Shown here: one piece after another, positions 23,946 through 32,513 of the stretch
Numbering within the stretch: position 1 is the first letter of the stretch
Layout of the letters: the number at the start of each line of letters is the position of its first letter
DNA from: Pseudomonadaceae bacterium
GTDB lineage: Bacteria; Pseudomonadota; Gammaproteobacteria; Pseudomonadales; Azotimanducaceae
DNA length: 64,000 bases
NCBI GenBank assembly: GCA_024743175.1
Contig: JANSXA010000001.1
Span: 248,001-312,000 of the forward strand
Direction of reading: 5' to 3'
Program-made: the position numbers and the translations under genes
The notes under the pieces: generated by a model
Seen by the model: the letters and a program-made list of their open reading frames with translations, nothing else
What the model was told of the DNA's origin: nothing
Database searches by the model: none

Positions 23946-23970
23946 AACGGCCTGTGCTGTGCAGGCCGTT
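23946..23970. terminator. Convergent hairpin between gltA and the dehydrogenase gene
   Basis: AACGGCCTG-N7-CAGGCCGTT is a perfect 9-bp stem located 22 bases after the gltA stop. It touches the stop codon of the converging gene, so it could end both transcripts. There is no clean T run on either strand. Confidence 0.5.
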
Positions 23971-24878
23971 CAGTCCTGAGTGAAACGACGCAGCAGGCTG
24001 GAGGTATCCCAGCGCCCGCCGCCGAGCGCCTGCACATCTGCATAGAACTGATCTACCAGCGCAGTGAGCGGCATACGCGCACCCAGACCGTCACCGGTAC
24101 GCAGCGCAATACCCAGGTCTTTGCGCATCCAGTTGACTGCAAAACCAAAATCGAACTCATCACGTGCCATAGTGGCTGCGCGGTTATCCATCTGCCAGGA
24201 TTGCGCAGCACCGGCTGAAATAACATCAACTACCTGCTCGATATCAAGATCTGCCCGCTGGGCAAAATGAACACCTTCCGCCAGCCCCTGCAGAATGCCG
24301 GCGATACAGATCTGGTTAACCATTTTTGTCAGTTGGCCCGCACCTGTGGGACCCAGAAGAGCAGCCTTTTTGGCGTAGCAGTCAAACAGCGGTTTGCACC
24401 GTGTGAAGTCGTCGATGTGTCCGCCAACCATTACTGTCAGGGCGCCGTTTTCTGCGCCGGCCTGACCACCGGAAACTGGCGCATCGAGGAAGCCGATATC
24501 ACTGCGCCCTGCCCGCTCAGCCAATTCCAGTGCGAGTTCCTGTGATGCTGTTGTGTGGTCAACCAGAAGACTGCCTGGTGACATGCCTGCCAACACACCC
24601 GTGTCTGTGTAGCTGACAGCGCGAACGTCATCATCATTGCCCACACACATAAAGACCACGTCAGCGCCTTCTGCGGCCTCAGCAGGCGTTGCTGCCGTTC
24701 GTAGCGGGTGCGCCACTTCTGCCTGATACTGGGAATGCCAGCGCTCGCTCTTGTTCACGTCGCGATTAAAAACTGTTACCCGATACCCCTGTCGAGCAAG
24801 GTGTCCGGCCATGGGGTAACCCATTACCCCTAAACCGATAAACGCGACGGATTCGTCATTGGATAGATGGCTGCTCAT
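23970..24878 (-). CDS. 3-hydroxyisobutyrate dehydrogenase-family oxidoreductase
   Basis: NAD(P)-dependent beta-hydroxyacid dehydrogenase. Likely substrates are 3-hydroxyisobutyrate, tartronate semialdehyde or glyoxylate/succinic semialdehyde; the sequence does not decide. ATG 24878 gives 302 residues (an in-frame TTG lies two codons earlier). Motifs: FIGLGVMGYPMAGHL Rossmann loop, DAPVSGGQAGAENGALTVMVGG substrate loop, and the catalytic lysine in GPTGAGQLTKMVNQ. It converges on gltA. It is separated from rpoS by a strong hairpin, so probably transcribed alone. Confidence 0.88.
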   Translation of the reverse strand: MSSHLSNDESVAFIGLGVMGYPMAGHLARQGYRVTVFNRDVNKSERWHSQYQAEVAHPLRTAATPAEAAEGADVVFMCVGNDDDVRAVSYTDTGVLAGMSPGSLLVDHTTASQELALELAERAGRSDIGFLDAPVSGGQAGAENGALTVMVGGHIDDFTRCKPLFDCYAKKAALLGPTGAGQLTKMVNQICIAGILQGLAEGVHFAQRADLDIEQVVDVISAGAAQSWQMDNRAATMARDEFDFGFAVNWMRKDLGIALRTGDGLGARMPLTALVDQFYADVQALGGGRWDTSSLLRRFTQD

Positions 24879-24956
24879 GGGCAAAGGCTCGTGTTTCTGA
24901 TCTTAGAGCCTATTGTGACGAGCCTCGGAACAGATAAACAGCCCTGCCGTCTGCAC

Positions 24957-24982
24957 ATTCCCTGTCTGTAAAGACAGGGAAT
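24957..24982 (-). terminator. Strong hairpin downstream of rpoS
   Basis: ATTCCCTGTCT-GTAA-AGACAGGGAAT is a perfect 11-bp stem with a 4-base loop, 16 bases beyond the rpoS stop. No T tract follows on the minus strand, so it may protect the 3' end rather than terminate by itself. Confidence 0.5.
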
Positions 24983-24997
24983 CCTGCACGGGGTGTG

Positions 24998-25951
24998 TTA
25001 GAGAATGACGTTCTCCTTGGCAAACCCTTCCTCACTCAAGGTGAATTTCAGGGCTTTCAAAGCGTCGACCTGGATCTGTCGCACACGCTCACGGGTCAGG
25101 CCAATGGCTTTGCCCACTTCCTCCAGCGTTGCAATATCATGTCCGCGCAAGCCGAATCTTCGACAGATAACGTCGTGTGATTTCTCTGGAAGCATGTCGA
25201 GCCAGCGGTCAATGTGCCCTTTGAGCTGTTCATTCTGTACCAGCTGCCATGGATCGTTGTCACAATCGCCGCCGACCGTTTCCCAGCTGCCACGATCGGG
25301 TTCTAAAACGGATATTTCCGTGCAGGCAATATTATCTGACAGTTCCATCAGTTTGCGCACATCGTCGGCGGGCTTGTTGAGCAACTCCGCAACATCTTCC
25401 GGCGTCGGTTCCTGATCCAGTTTCTGTGACAGTTCGCGTGCTGCGCGCAGATAAGTATTTAATTCTTTAGCGATGTGAATCGGCAGGCGTATGGTTTTTG
25501 CCTGATTCATCAAGCCTCGCTCTACAGCCTGTCGAATCCACCAGGTGGCATAAGTTGAAAAACGGAAACCTTTGCTGGGATCAAACTTCTCCACCGCACG
25601 AATCAGACCCAGATTACCTTCTTCGATCAGGTCGAGCAGCGGTAAACCGCGATTGAGGTAGCGACGGGCAATCTTCACGACCAGACGCAGGTTGGCCTCA
25701 ATCATCTGGCCACGGGCCTGCATGTCACCTTCCTGCACCTTTCGGGCAAGCGCTTTTTCTTCATCTGCTGAGAGCAGATCAGCACGCCCGATTTCACCCA
25801 GATAGATGTCGGTGGCGTCACCAAGTTCTTTGACTTTCCTGGCAGCTGCTTTGGGGGGTTTGGCTTCGGCGATAGGAGAAATCTCTTCTACCTGAAACCA
25901 TTCGTTTACTTCTTTCTCATCAACCGTTTGTGTAGCTTCGACGTACATCAC
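24998..25951 (-). CDS. rpoS: RNA polymerase sigma factor RpoS
   Basis: Sigma-38, general stress and stationary-phase sigma factor. It has 317 residues. An N-terminal acidic segment is followed by region 1.2 [21 protein letters not shown]. Region 2 has [37 protein letters not shown] and [11 protein letters not shown], region 3 has [27 protein letters not shown], and region 4.2 has [27 protein letters not shown]. RpoS rather than RpoD because of length and region 1. The start is ATG 25951 or 25948. It lies 30 bases downstream of an HTH-receiver gene instead of the usual nlpD. Confidence 0.9.
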   Translation of the reverse strand: MMYVEATQTVDEKEVNEWFQVEEISPIAEAKPPKAAARKVKELGDATDIYLGEIGRADLLSADEEKALARKVQEGDMQARGQMIEANLRLVVKIARRYLNRGLPLLDLIEEGNLGLIRAVEKFDPSKGFRFSTYATWWIRQAVERGLMNQAKTIRLPIHIAKELNTYLRAARELSQKLDQEPTPEDVAELLNKPADDVRKLMELSDNIACTEISVLEPDRGSWETVGGDCDNDPWQLVQNEQLKGHIDRWLDMLPEKSHDVICRRFGLRGHDIATLEEVGKAIGLTRERVRQIQVDALKALKFTLSEEGFAKENVIL

Positions 25952-25981
25952 GTGCTCCGTTTCGTGTGTGGTACAGATCCG

Positions 25982-26548
25982 TTAGTCGAGAGCAGATAAT
26001 CCACATTCCCGCAGCACATCGTCCCGCGAAAATGGTTTTTTCAAAAGTACAGATGCACCCGCTTCTAGAACCCGATGTTCGAGTTCTGCGCTGTGATGGC
26101 CAGTCATGGCAACCACTTGCGCGTGGCGAGTTGCTGGATCTGCTTTGATAGAGCGACAGACATCCACGCCATTCATACCCGGCATCATGATATCCAGCAG
26201 CACAATTTCAGGCTTATGTTCCTGAACCATGCGTCCGGCTTCGAAGCCGTCCGCTGCGCTGAAAACCTGAATGTCTTCAACCGAAGTCTGAAGTAGAGCC
26301 ACTAAGTAACTGTTTAGCTGACGGTCATCGTCAACAACCAGTACCTGACGCTGACTATTGGGTAACGCGATACCGCGCTCCCTGGCGAAGCGTTCAACTT
26401 CTTCTATAGTAAAGCGTCGATGGCCACCTGCGGTGGTTTGAGCTTCCAACAGGCCTTTCTGTGCCCATTGCCGAACAGTGATAGGCGAAACCAACAGCAA
26501 ACCTGCAACCTCTGTAGGTGTTAGATAATTTGTGTGTTCGCCAGCCAT
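25982..26548 (-). CDS. HTH (MerR/excisionase-type) protein with response-regulator receiver domain
   Basis: 188 residues. Residues 7-58 form a MerR/excisionase-like HTH (LTPTEVAGLLLVSPITVRQWAQKGLLEA...GGHRRF). Residues 68-182 form a receiver domain with acidic pocket VVDDD (73-75), phosphoacceptor Asp119 in LLDIMMPG, Thr149 and Lys171 in LLKKPF. DNA-binding at the N-terminus and receiver at the C-terminus is the reverse of usual response regulators. No histidine kinase is nearby. It has GGAG before ATG 26548 and lies 30 bases upstream of rpoS, so it probably shares its transcript. Repeats upstream may be its operator. Confidence 0.85.
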   Translation of the reverse strand: MAGEHTNYLTPTEVAGLLLVSPITVRQWAQKGLLEAQTTAGGHRRFTIEEVERFARERGIALPNSQRQVLVVDDDRQLNSYLVALLQTSVEDIQVFSAADGFEAGRMVQEHKPEIVLLDIMMPGMNGVDVCRSIKADPATRHAQVVAMTGHHSAELEHRVLEAGASVLLKKPFSRDDVLRECGLSALD

Positions 26549-26644
26549 TGTTGTACTCAGTCTCCTAACTCTTGATTATCTTCTCTCAAAATCCTAACAA
26601 ATTCGATGAAAACGTTTGCCCGGCTTGCTTGCGGCGTTTCGGGT

Positions 26645-26692
26645 TAATCGGTTTAATCGATTCGTTGAAAGAGAATCTAATCGGTTTAATCG
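26645..26692. repeat. Two 15-bp direct repeats upstream of the HTH-receiver gene
   Basis: TAATCGGTTTAATCG occurs at 26645-26659 and 26678-26692, start to start 33 bases (about three helix turns). Each copy itself is TAATCG-GTT-TAATCG, so four TAATCG half-sites are present. They lie 97 bases or more ahead of the HTH-receiver start, in an otherwise empty 192-base gap (26549-26740). The spacing suggests an operator bound on one DNA face. Confidence 0.55.
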
Positions 26693-26740
26693 GTTATGAC
26701 TACAACTAAATTGTTATATCAGGTTGTCATTACGGAATAA

Positions 26741-28006
26741 TCAGCTATATGAGACCTTGCCAGAGACGCGCTGGCGCCGGCCTGCGCGTACGTCATCCAA
26801 GTTTTTTTCTATTGCTTTCAGATAGTTAGGCATCGTTTTGTGATGTTCAGGTGAGATCATGACCTGAATGCCATCAGGATTTTTCAAGCGTGAAGAAAAC
26901 CATCCATCTTCGTAAAGCCCTTCGCCAACCGCCAGAATGTCATGGTTTTTACTGCCAAAACCAACAATGGACAGCTTGGGATCGCCAAAAACTTCAAGGC
27001 CAAGGTCCTGACAGCCTTTCACCAGCTGCTCACGAGCGTCTTTGATCAGTGCTGCTCGTGCGACATAGCCCTCCTCACCCAGATAGTTCAGTACCGCCCA
27101 GGCAGCGGCAATTGCCCCACCAGGTCGGGTACCCGCAAGGGTTGGCGTAAACATCTGCCCACATGGCCAGACATCGACATTGAATATCTGTGCGTCACGC
27201 AGGCTTTTGTCGCGATACAACACCGTGCTGGCACCTTTAGCCGCATAGCCGTACTTGTGTAGATCCAGGGACATCGAACTGACACCCGGCAGGGAAAAAT
27301 CATAGGCTTCTACTGGCTCTCCCCCCTGCTGTTCGACAACCGTGCGCATAAAGGGGTTGAGATAGCCGCCCACACAGGCATCGACGTGCAACCAGACGTT
27401 GCGATCCAGGGCCAGCTGGCTGAGTGCATCGATCGGGTCGATCAGTCCGTAAGGGAAACAGGGTGCAGAACCGACCAGCATCACGGTGTTTTCTGTAATG
27501 GCCTCTGCCATTGCCCCCACATCAGCACAAAAGTTGTCTGAGCAAGGTACGCGAATCACTTTGAGGCCCATCAGATGTGCACCTTTGTCGAACGCTGGAT
27601 GGACCGTGTACGGAGCGACGATCTCGGGTGTACCTGGTACCGGTGCTGTAGCAGAGCGCGCATCACGACAGGCTTTGATGGCCAGCAGGATGCTCTCCGA
27701 CCCCCCGGACGTCATGGATCCGGCAGCACCGTTTGGTGCGCTCTGCAGCGACAGCGCCATGTTGACCACTTCCGATTCCATCTGTTTGAGGCTTGGAAAA
27801 GCGCCAGGACCGAGGCCATTTTCCGCGATGTACATACCGTATGCATCGTGAGCCACCTGCATGACGTCATCACCTGAGTGAAAGACGTAAACTGACGCCT
27901 TGCCATGGCGCCAATCGACGTCGTTTTTGCCCATGTCAGACATTCGCTGCTGTAATTCTGCCCAGGGCTGGCCTTTGCTCGGCAGACTGATACGCGTTGT
28001 TGACAT
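26741..28006 (-). CDS. PLP-dependent decarboxylase of the sphingosine-1-phosphate lyase / glutamate decarboxylase group
   Basis: Group II PLP decarboxylase fold. The start at ATG 28006 is set by GGAG eight bases ahead; the frame opens earlier without a ribosome site. It has 421 residues. MTSGGSESILLAIKACRD is the PLP phosphate loop, LHVDACVGGYLNPF the ring-stacking and Asp region, and the Schiff-base lysine is in SLDLHKYGYAAKGAS near residue 256, where SDLHKYGY-xxKG is typical of sphingosine-1-phosphate lyases. Substrate in this bacterium is unknown and could be a phosphorylated long-chain amine or an amino acid. It is divergent from selA, 110 bases apart, with no evident functional tie. Confidence 0.82.
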   Translation of the reverse strand: MSTTRISLPSKGQPWAELQQRMSDMGKNDVDWRHGKASVYVFHSGDDVMQVAHDAYGMYIAENGLGPGAFPSLKQMESEVVNMALSLQSAPNGAAGSMTSGGSESILLAIKACRDARSATAPVPGTPEIVAPYTVHPAFDKGAHLMGLKVIRVPCSDNFCADVGAMAEAITENTVMLVGSAPCFPYGLIDPIDALSQLALDRNVWLHVDACVGGYLNPFMRTVVEQQGGEPVEAYDFSLPGVSSMSLDLHKYGYAAKGASTVLYRDKSLRDAQIFNVDVWPCGQMFTPTLAGTRPGGAIAAAWAVLNYLGEEGYVARAALIKDAREQLVKGCQDLGLEVFGDPKLSIVGFGSKNHDILAVGEGLYEDGWFSSRLKNPDGIQVMISPEHHKTMPNYLKAIEKNLDDVRAGRRQRVSGKVSYS

Positions 28007-28116
28007 GTTTTTCTCCAAATCGTTTTGCGCTCTATCATAACCAGATTTGTCGACCATGTTGGCGCTACAGGTGGCTATGAGTACACTGCGCGCTGATATT
28101 TCAAAGTAATCACACA

Positions 28117-29466
28117 ATGCCAGAGTTACGTGACCTTCCAGCGGTGGATTTACTGCTCAAAGCCAGGGAAATGACTGATCTGGTTGGAACCCACGGAATC
28201 CAGGCCGTGCGTAATGAGATCAGAGCGCTGCAGTCTTCGATGCGCGCTGAACGGTCCGTGCCCACCTGGGCGATTGACGCCGCGGGCTATGTTGAGCCGA
28301 TAACAGCGAATCTGAGCAGCCATGCCTATACACCGGTTTTCAATATGACCGGCACAGTTATCCACACCAACCTTGGCCGCGCTCTGCTCAGTGAGCATCT
28401 ATGGCAAGCGGTCCAGCCGCTTGTTACACGCCCAATGAACCTGGAATACAACCTGGCACAAGGCCGTCGCGGCGATAGAGATGCGATTGTTGAAGCGCGT
28501 ATCTGTCGCTTGACTGGCTGCGAGGCAGCAACAATTGTGAATAACAACGCAGCGGCGCTGATGTTGTGCCTGAACACATTTGCTCAAGGCAGGAAAGTTC
28601 CGGTATCCAGGGGTGAGCTGATTGAAATTGGCGGTAGTTTCAGATTGCCGGAACTGATGGCTCGCTCCGGCTGCGAGCTGCTTGAAGTAGGCACAACCAA
28701 TCGTACCCATAGCAAGGACTTTGCAGAAGTGCTTGATCAGGCAGCCATGCTGCTCAAAGTTCACCCCAGCAATTTCTATATCAGCGGGTTTGCACAGGAA
28801 GTAGAGGCTGCAGAGCTTGCTGAGCTTGCGCAACAAGCTGGCATACCCAGCTGTGTAGACCTTGGTAGCGGTACACTGGTTGACCTCACTCGTTGGGGTC
28901 TGCCTGCTGAGCCGACGCCTCAGTCCGTTCTGAAAGATGGCATAGATCTTGTGACCTTCAGTGGCGACAAATTACTCGGCGCTGTGCAGGCTGGCATCAT
29001 TGCCGGCAAAAAGAGCCTGGTTGACCAGATCAAAAAAAACCCGATGAAGCGTGCCATGCGCGCTGACAAGATTACCCTTGCCGTACTCGACGCCACGCTC
29101 AGGCTGTACGAAAAACCAGAAGAACTGCCCCATCATCTACCTCTGCTGAAAACCCTTACTGTGAGTCTGGATGAGCTTCGCGAGCGAGGTGAGGCCCTCG
29201 TGCAGATAATTCCGCCGGGTTGGCATGCTGAGCTGAAAAACAGCAGCGCGCAGATTGGCAGCGGCGCACTGCCCGATAAGACGATTAAAAGCCTGTCGCT
29301 GATCCTGTCCCATGCTGATTTATCCGCTGAACAGATTGCTGACACCTTACGTGGTTTGCCAACACCGGTTATCTGCCGCGTGGCAGAAGGTAAAGCCTGG
29401 CTGGATCTGCGTGGTGCATTGCCGTTGGATGAACTAGTCAAGCTACTGAAAAATCTGCCTGCATGA
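28117..29466 (+). CDS. selA: L-seryl-tRNA(Sec) selenium transferase
   Basis: PLP enzyme converting Ser-tRNA(Sec) to Sec-tRNA(Sec) using selenophosphate. It has 449 residues, close to the family norm. N-terminal LPAVDLLLKA, then VFNMTGTVIHTNLGRALLSE and NLEYNLAQGRRGDRD, then the PLP lysine in LVTFSGDKLLGAVQAGII near residue 285. ATG 28117. It overlaps selB by 4 bases, and selC follows, giving selA-selB-selC. The selenophosphate supplier selD lies at 42.5-44.7 kb, beyond the inserted element. Confidence 0.96.
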   Translation: MPELRDLPAVDLLLKAREMTDLVGTHGIQAVRNEIRALQSSMRAERSVPTWAIDAAGYVEPITANLSSHAYTPVFNMTGTVIHTNLGRALLSEHLWQAVQPLVTRPMNLEYNLAQGRRGDRDAIVEARICRLTGCEAATIVNNNAAALMLCLNTFAQGRKVPVSRGELIEIGGSFRLPELMARSGCELLEVGTTNRTHSKDFAEVLDQAAMLLKVHPSNFYISGFAQEVEAAELAELAQQAGIPSCVDLGSGTLVDLTRWGLPAEPTPQSVLKDGIDLVTFSGDKLLGAVQAGIIAGKKSLVDQIKKNPMKRAMRADKITLAVLDATLRLYEKPEELPHHLPLLKTLTVSLDELRERGEALVQIIPPGWHAELKNSSAQIGSGALPDKTIKSLSLILSHADLSAEQIADTLRGLPTPVICRVAEGKAWLDLRGALPLDELVKLLKNLPA

Positions 29467-31307
29467 TTGTTACCCTCGCCGGCCACGTCGATCATGGCAA
29501 AACCTCTCTTGTGCGGGCGCTCTCGGGTGTAGACACGGATCGACTTGAGCAGGAAAAACTGCGGGGTTTGACCATTGATCTTGGGTTTGCCTATATCGAC
29601 GATGGTGACATTGGTTTCGTTGACGTGCCGGGGCACGCCAGGTTTATCCACAACATGGTGGCTGGGATCGCAAGCCAACAGTTTGCCTTGCTTGTTGTGG
29701 CTGCTGATGATGGTCCCATGCCGCAAACGAGAGAGCATCTTGATATCCTGCGGCTGATCGGCTTGCGCAGCGGCGCCATTGCCATCACAAAAAGCGATCG
29801 AGTGGATGCGCAACGCCTCAAAACCTGCCGGGCAGAAGTCGCGACGCTGGTTGCAGACACGTTCCTTGAGGCGGCGCCTGTTTTTGTCACCAGCGCAGAA
29901 GACCCGGAAAGTACAAAATCATTGTTAGAGCACCTGCGCGCTGTGGCGGGTACATACACCAAAGAAATTGAACAAAAGCCCTTCCGCATGGCGATTGATC
30001 GAGCCTTCAGCATCAAAGGTGCCGGGCTGGTTGTGACGGGTACGGTTCATTCCGGGGTTGTTTCAGCAGATGACACACTGTTCCATTTTCCAAGCGGTGA
30101 TACCGTACGAGTGAGATCAATTCGTGCTCAGGATCAGGATGCCGAGCAAGCCATAGCGGGTGACCGCTGTGCGCTGAATATTTCCGGATTGAACGTGCAG
30201 GATGTCGCCAGAGGTCATTGGTTGGACGCCTCGCCGATGCCTGCTCAATGTGAACTGACTATTGGCCTGAAGGTGTTGGATACCTTTCCTCGAGCTGTTG
30301 CGCATTGGACGCCGGTGCATGTTTACAACGCCAGCTCTCACGCGACTGGTCGTATTGCTCTGCTGGGTCAGGACCGCGTTGCGCCTGGCCAACGTGAAAT
30401 GATTGACCTGGTCTGCGATCAACCGCTTACCGCTCGTCACGGTGACCAGCTGATCGTGCGCGATCAGAGCCTCGACGTCACATTAGGCGGTGGCGCTGTG
30501 ATATTTGCGCACATACAACCCAGCGCGCGTCGACGTAATCCGGAGCGGCTGAAATTGCTGCAGGCATTTGATGCAGAATCTCCGCGCCACAGTCTGGAAA
30601 ACCTGCTGGGTATCGGTCCGGTTAATATCAGTGAGTTTTTAGATATATGGCATCTGCTACCCGAAGACTTTGACAAACTGCTGAGTCAGCATGATGTGCT
30701 CAAAGTATCAGGCATGGCGGTAACCAAAGAGCTGCTGGGCCGCTATCAGAAGCAGTTGCTGGAACAGGTGACACAACATCAGGCCGAGCAAGCCAGTTCG
30801 CCTGGACTGAAAGAAAATGCGTTTATTCAGATTCCTGCTCTGCTCCGGCAGCGCTTGTTGAACGCCATGGTGCAGGCTGAAGTCATTGAGAATGTGGGTG
30901 GTTTTTTCCGTCTGCCGGACCAACAGACCAGCCTGCCGCCAGAGTTAAAACAAACCTGGGCCAAACTTGAGCCTAAACTGGACCAGCTGCAGCCACCGTC
31001 TACCGGCGATCTGGCCAAACAAACCGACACACCGCAGGTACAGATCGAGAAAGATCTGAAGGCATTGTCTAAAAGGGGTTTTGTTGTGCACATCGCTGTG
31101 CATCGATTCTATCTGCCCAATCAGCTGAAACAGGTTACTCAGCATATCCATCAGCTTGCTGCTGAAAAGCCATTCACCGTGAAAGAGTTTCGTGACAAAA
31201 CCGGCATCGGCCGTAATGTGGCTATTGAGGTGCTGGAATATTTTGATGGTCGTGGGTTCACCCGCAGACAAGGTAACGAACGCATCGTCCTTAAAGCAGA
31301 CTATTAG
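29463..31307 (+). CDS. selB: Selenocysteine-specific elongation factor SelB
   Basis: GTPase that brings Sec-tRNA(Sec) to UGA codons through the SECIS element. It has 614 residues. G1 is GHVDHGKT at residues 7-14, then G2 region TIDLGFAYID, G3 DVPGH, G4 TKSD, then translation-factor domains II and III (KGAGLVVTGTVHSG) and the C-terminal winged-helix repeats that bind SECIS RNA (FTVKEFRDKTGIGRNVAIEVLEYFDGRGFTRR). ATG overlaps the selA stop. It implies at least one selenoprotein gene elsewhere in the genome; none was found here. Confidence 0.96.
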   Translation: MIVTLAGHVDHGKTSLVRALSGVDTDRLEQEKLRGLTIDLGFAYIDDGDIGFVDVPGHARFIHNMVAGIASQQFALLVVAADDGPMPQTREHLDILRLIGLRSGAIAITKSDRVDAQRLKTCRAEVATLVADTFLEAAPVFVTSAEDPESTKSLLEHLRAVAGTYTKEIEQKPFRMAIDRAFSIKGAGLVVTGTVHSGVVSADDTLFHFPSGDTVRVRSIRAQDQDAEQAIAGDRCALNISGLNVQDVARGHWLDASPMPAQCELTIGLKVLDTFPRAVAHWTPVHVYNASSHATGRIALLGQDRVAPGQREMIDLVCDQPLTARHGDQLIVRDQSLDVTLGGGAVIFAHIQPSARRRNPERLKLLQAFDAESPRHSLENLLGIGPVNISEFLDIWHLLPEDFDKLLSQHDVLKVSGMAVTKELLGRYQKQLLEQVTQHQAEQASSPGLKENAFIQIPALLRQRLLNAMVQAEVIENVGGFFRLPDQQTSLPPELKQTWAKLEPKLDQLQPPSTGDLAKQTDTPQVQIEKDLKALSKRGFVVHIAVHRFYLPNQLKQVTQHIHQLAAEKPFTVKEFRDKTGIGRNVAIEVLEYFDGRGFTRRQGNERIVLKADY

Positions 31308-31355
31308 GTTGAATCAGAGTGTGGCGTCTGGCTGATCTCTGATACCATCGATCGC

Positions 31356-31448
31356 GGAAGAGCATCGTCTCCGGTGGGGCGCGCGGCCTTCAAAGCCGTT
31401 GAGGTGCGAATACGTGCCTGGTGGGTTCGACTCCTACCTCTTCCGCCA
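31356..31448 (+). tRNA. selC: tRNA-Sec (anticodon TCA)
   Basis: 93 bases, starting GGAAGAG and ending CTCTTCC-G-CCA. Anticodon TCA lies in the loop CTTCAAA, closed by CGGC/GCCG. A long variable arm (about 31401-31420) and the T arm GTGGG-TTCGACT-CCTAC are present, and the D region CGTCTCCGG matches bacterial tRNA-Sec. It directly follows selB, confirming identity. The acceptor stem pairs over 7 bp with a C-C mismatch at position 8, where bacterial tRNA-Sec usually has 8 bp. Its 3' end is the insertion site of the element that follows. Confidence 0.93.
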
Positions 31449-31452
31449 GGAA
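31426..31452 (+). repeat. Left attachment site (attL) in the selC 3' end
   Basis: Bases 31426-31448 (TTCGACT through CCGCCA) recur at 40697-40719. Bases 31435-31452, TACCTCTTCCGCCAGGAA, recur at 40605-40622. Overlap with a tRNA 3' end is the usual target of tyrosine integrases, and one is encoded at the other end of the element. Confidence 0.85.
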
Positions 31453-31542
31453 CCCAGTAAAAATGCGCCTTTCAGACGATATGGCTTGTCATACCTACAC
31501 TTAGACCAACATTAATTTGGTCGATAGATTTGGAGACAGGCT

Positions 31543-32109
31543 ATGACGAAATCCGAGACCCTTCACGAAACCGCACTCAATATCGACAGCATGCTTTCTG
31601 TCGTTGAGGAGCACCTTCACCGCGTTGTAGGTGGTGATGTGGTGCCCAAAGACGCACCGTATCACCAAGGCTTAGTCATGATGGTTGAGCAGTCACGGCG
31701 CAATGCTGTGGCTCTTCATGACGCACTCTGTGAATCGCGCAGTGACCAATGGATGAACCTCACGTCTGAACAGCGGGAGTTACTCAATGATCTGGTGGGC
31801 AACATGGCGGATGGTGATGTAAATCCCGAACATGTTAAGTGCGCAGATTCTGCCAGGATGGCACTTGCGAAACTTGAGAATAAAGCTGCTGCGATGACTG
31901 TAGAAGAATGTATTGGTTTCCTAGAACGATCACTCATGGACGTCGAAAGTCATGGTGACGATGGATTTAAGGTAACCAACTTCTACACGCTGAAAGGATT
32001 GCGCCACTTAGTAGCGATCACGAAGCTTAACGACAGCATCTACTGCAATGTGGACCGAGATGCTTGGAACAGGGGCGAATCTCTTACAGAAAAACCCCGG
32101 GCTTCTTAG
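31543..32109 (+). CDS. Hypothetical protein at the left end of the satellite
   Basis: Not recognised. It has 188 residues, ATG 31543 with GGAG seven bases ahead. Mostly alpha-helical by composition, no signal peptide or membrane segment. It contains SVVEEHLHRVVGGDV near the N-terminus and MTVEECIGFLERSLMDVE and FYTLKGLRHLVAITKLNDSIY in the second half. It is the only plus-strand gene of the element and lies between attL and the structural-type genes, where satellites and prophages often carry accessory genes such as defence or helper-control functions. No evidence here decides its role. The short gap after it (32110-32231) is empty. Confidence 0.6.
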   Translation: MTKSETLHETALNIDSMLSVVEEHLHRVVGGDVVPKDAPYHQGLVMMVEQSRRNAVALHDALCESRSDQWMNLTSEQRELLNDLVGNMADGDVNPEHVKCADSARMALAKLENKAAAMTVEECIGFLERSLMDVESHGDDGFKVTNFYTLKGLRHLVAITKLNDSIYCNVDRDAWNRGESLTEKPRAS

Positions 32110-32231
32110 TACCTTTGTCTGGCGACACCTGCCGAGCCGTTCAATCGGCCATAGTGGTGTGACAGCTCGGAGAGACGGGCAGCAACAAACTCGAACCTAC
32201 TTTTCGGTCATCTTCGTTAGTTGGCGTTATT

Positions 32232-32459
32232 TTAATCAACGGATCTCGGCCCCTGCTTTTCGTTGACGAACACATCAATGCTTATTTTGTCACCATTACC
32301 AATAATCTCGATTTTTGACCCAGGCGGCATAGATATTCCAGAGACTTCGAAGCCCGAGCCGAGTTTTATAGTCACAGAGTTTGTGTTTGGGGTTTGGTTG
32401 CCAAATTTCATCGACTCACCGGCGCCGAGGGGATCGAATTCATGATTTGTACAATCCAC
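32232..32459 (-). CDS. Small hypothetical protein, last gene of the satellite's minus-strand series
   Basis: 75 residues from GTG 32459 with GAGAG upstream; ATG 17 codons later is a possible start. Contains TNSVTIKLGSGFEVSGISMPPGSKIEIIGNGDKISIDVFVNE, a beta-rich pattern. No recognised family, no signal peptide. It lies 54 bases after the tape-measure-like gene in the same direction, so it may be a tail-associated or late gene, by position only. Confidence 0.5.
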   Translation of the reverse strand: MDCTNHEFDPLGAGESMKFGNQTPNTNSVTIKLGSGFEVSGISMPPGSKIEIIGNGDKISIDVFVNEKQGPRSVD

Positions 32460-32513
32460 TAGATATGCTCTCGTTAAGGTTTTGATAACCGTACTTTCTT
32501 TCTTGATCGTTTA

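Noticed and set aside
29133-29813. A 226-residue frame antisense to selA-selB
   Set aside because: Both sense genes are unambiguous; long antisense frames are common over codon-biased genes.
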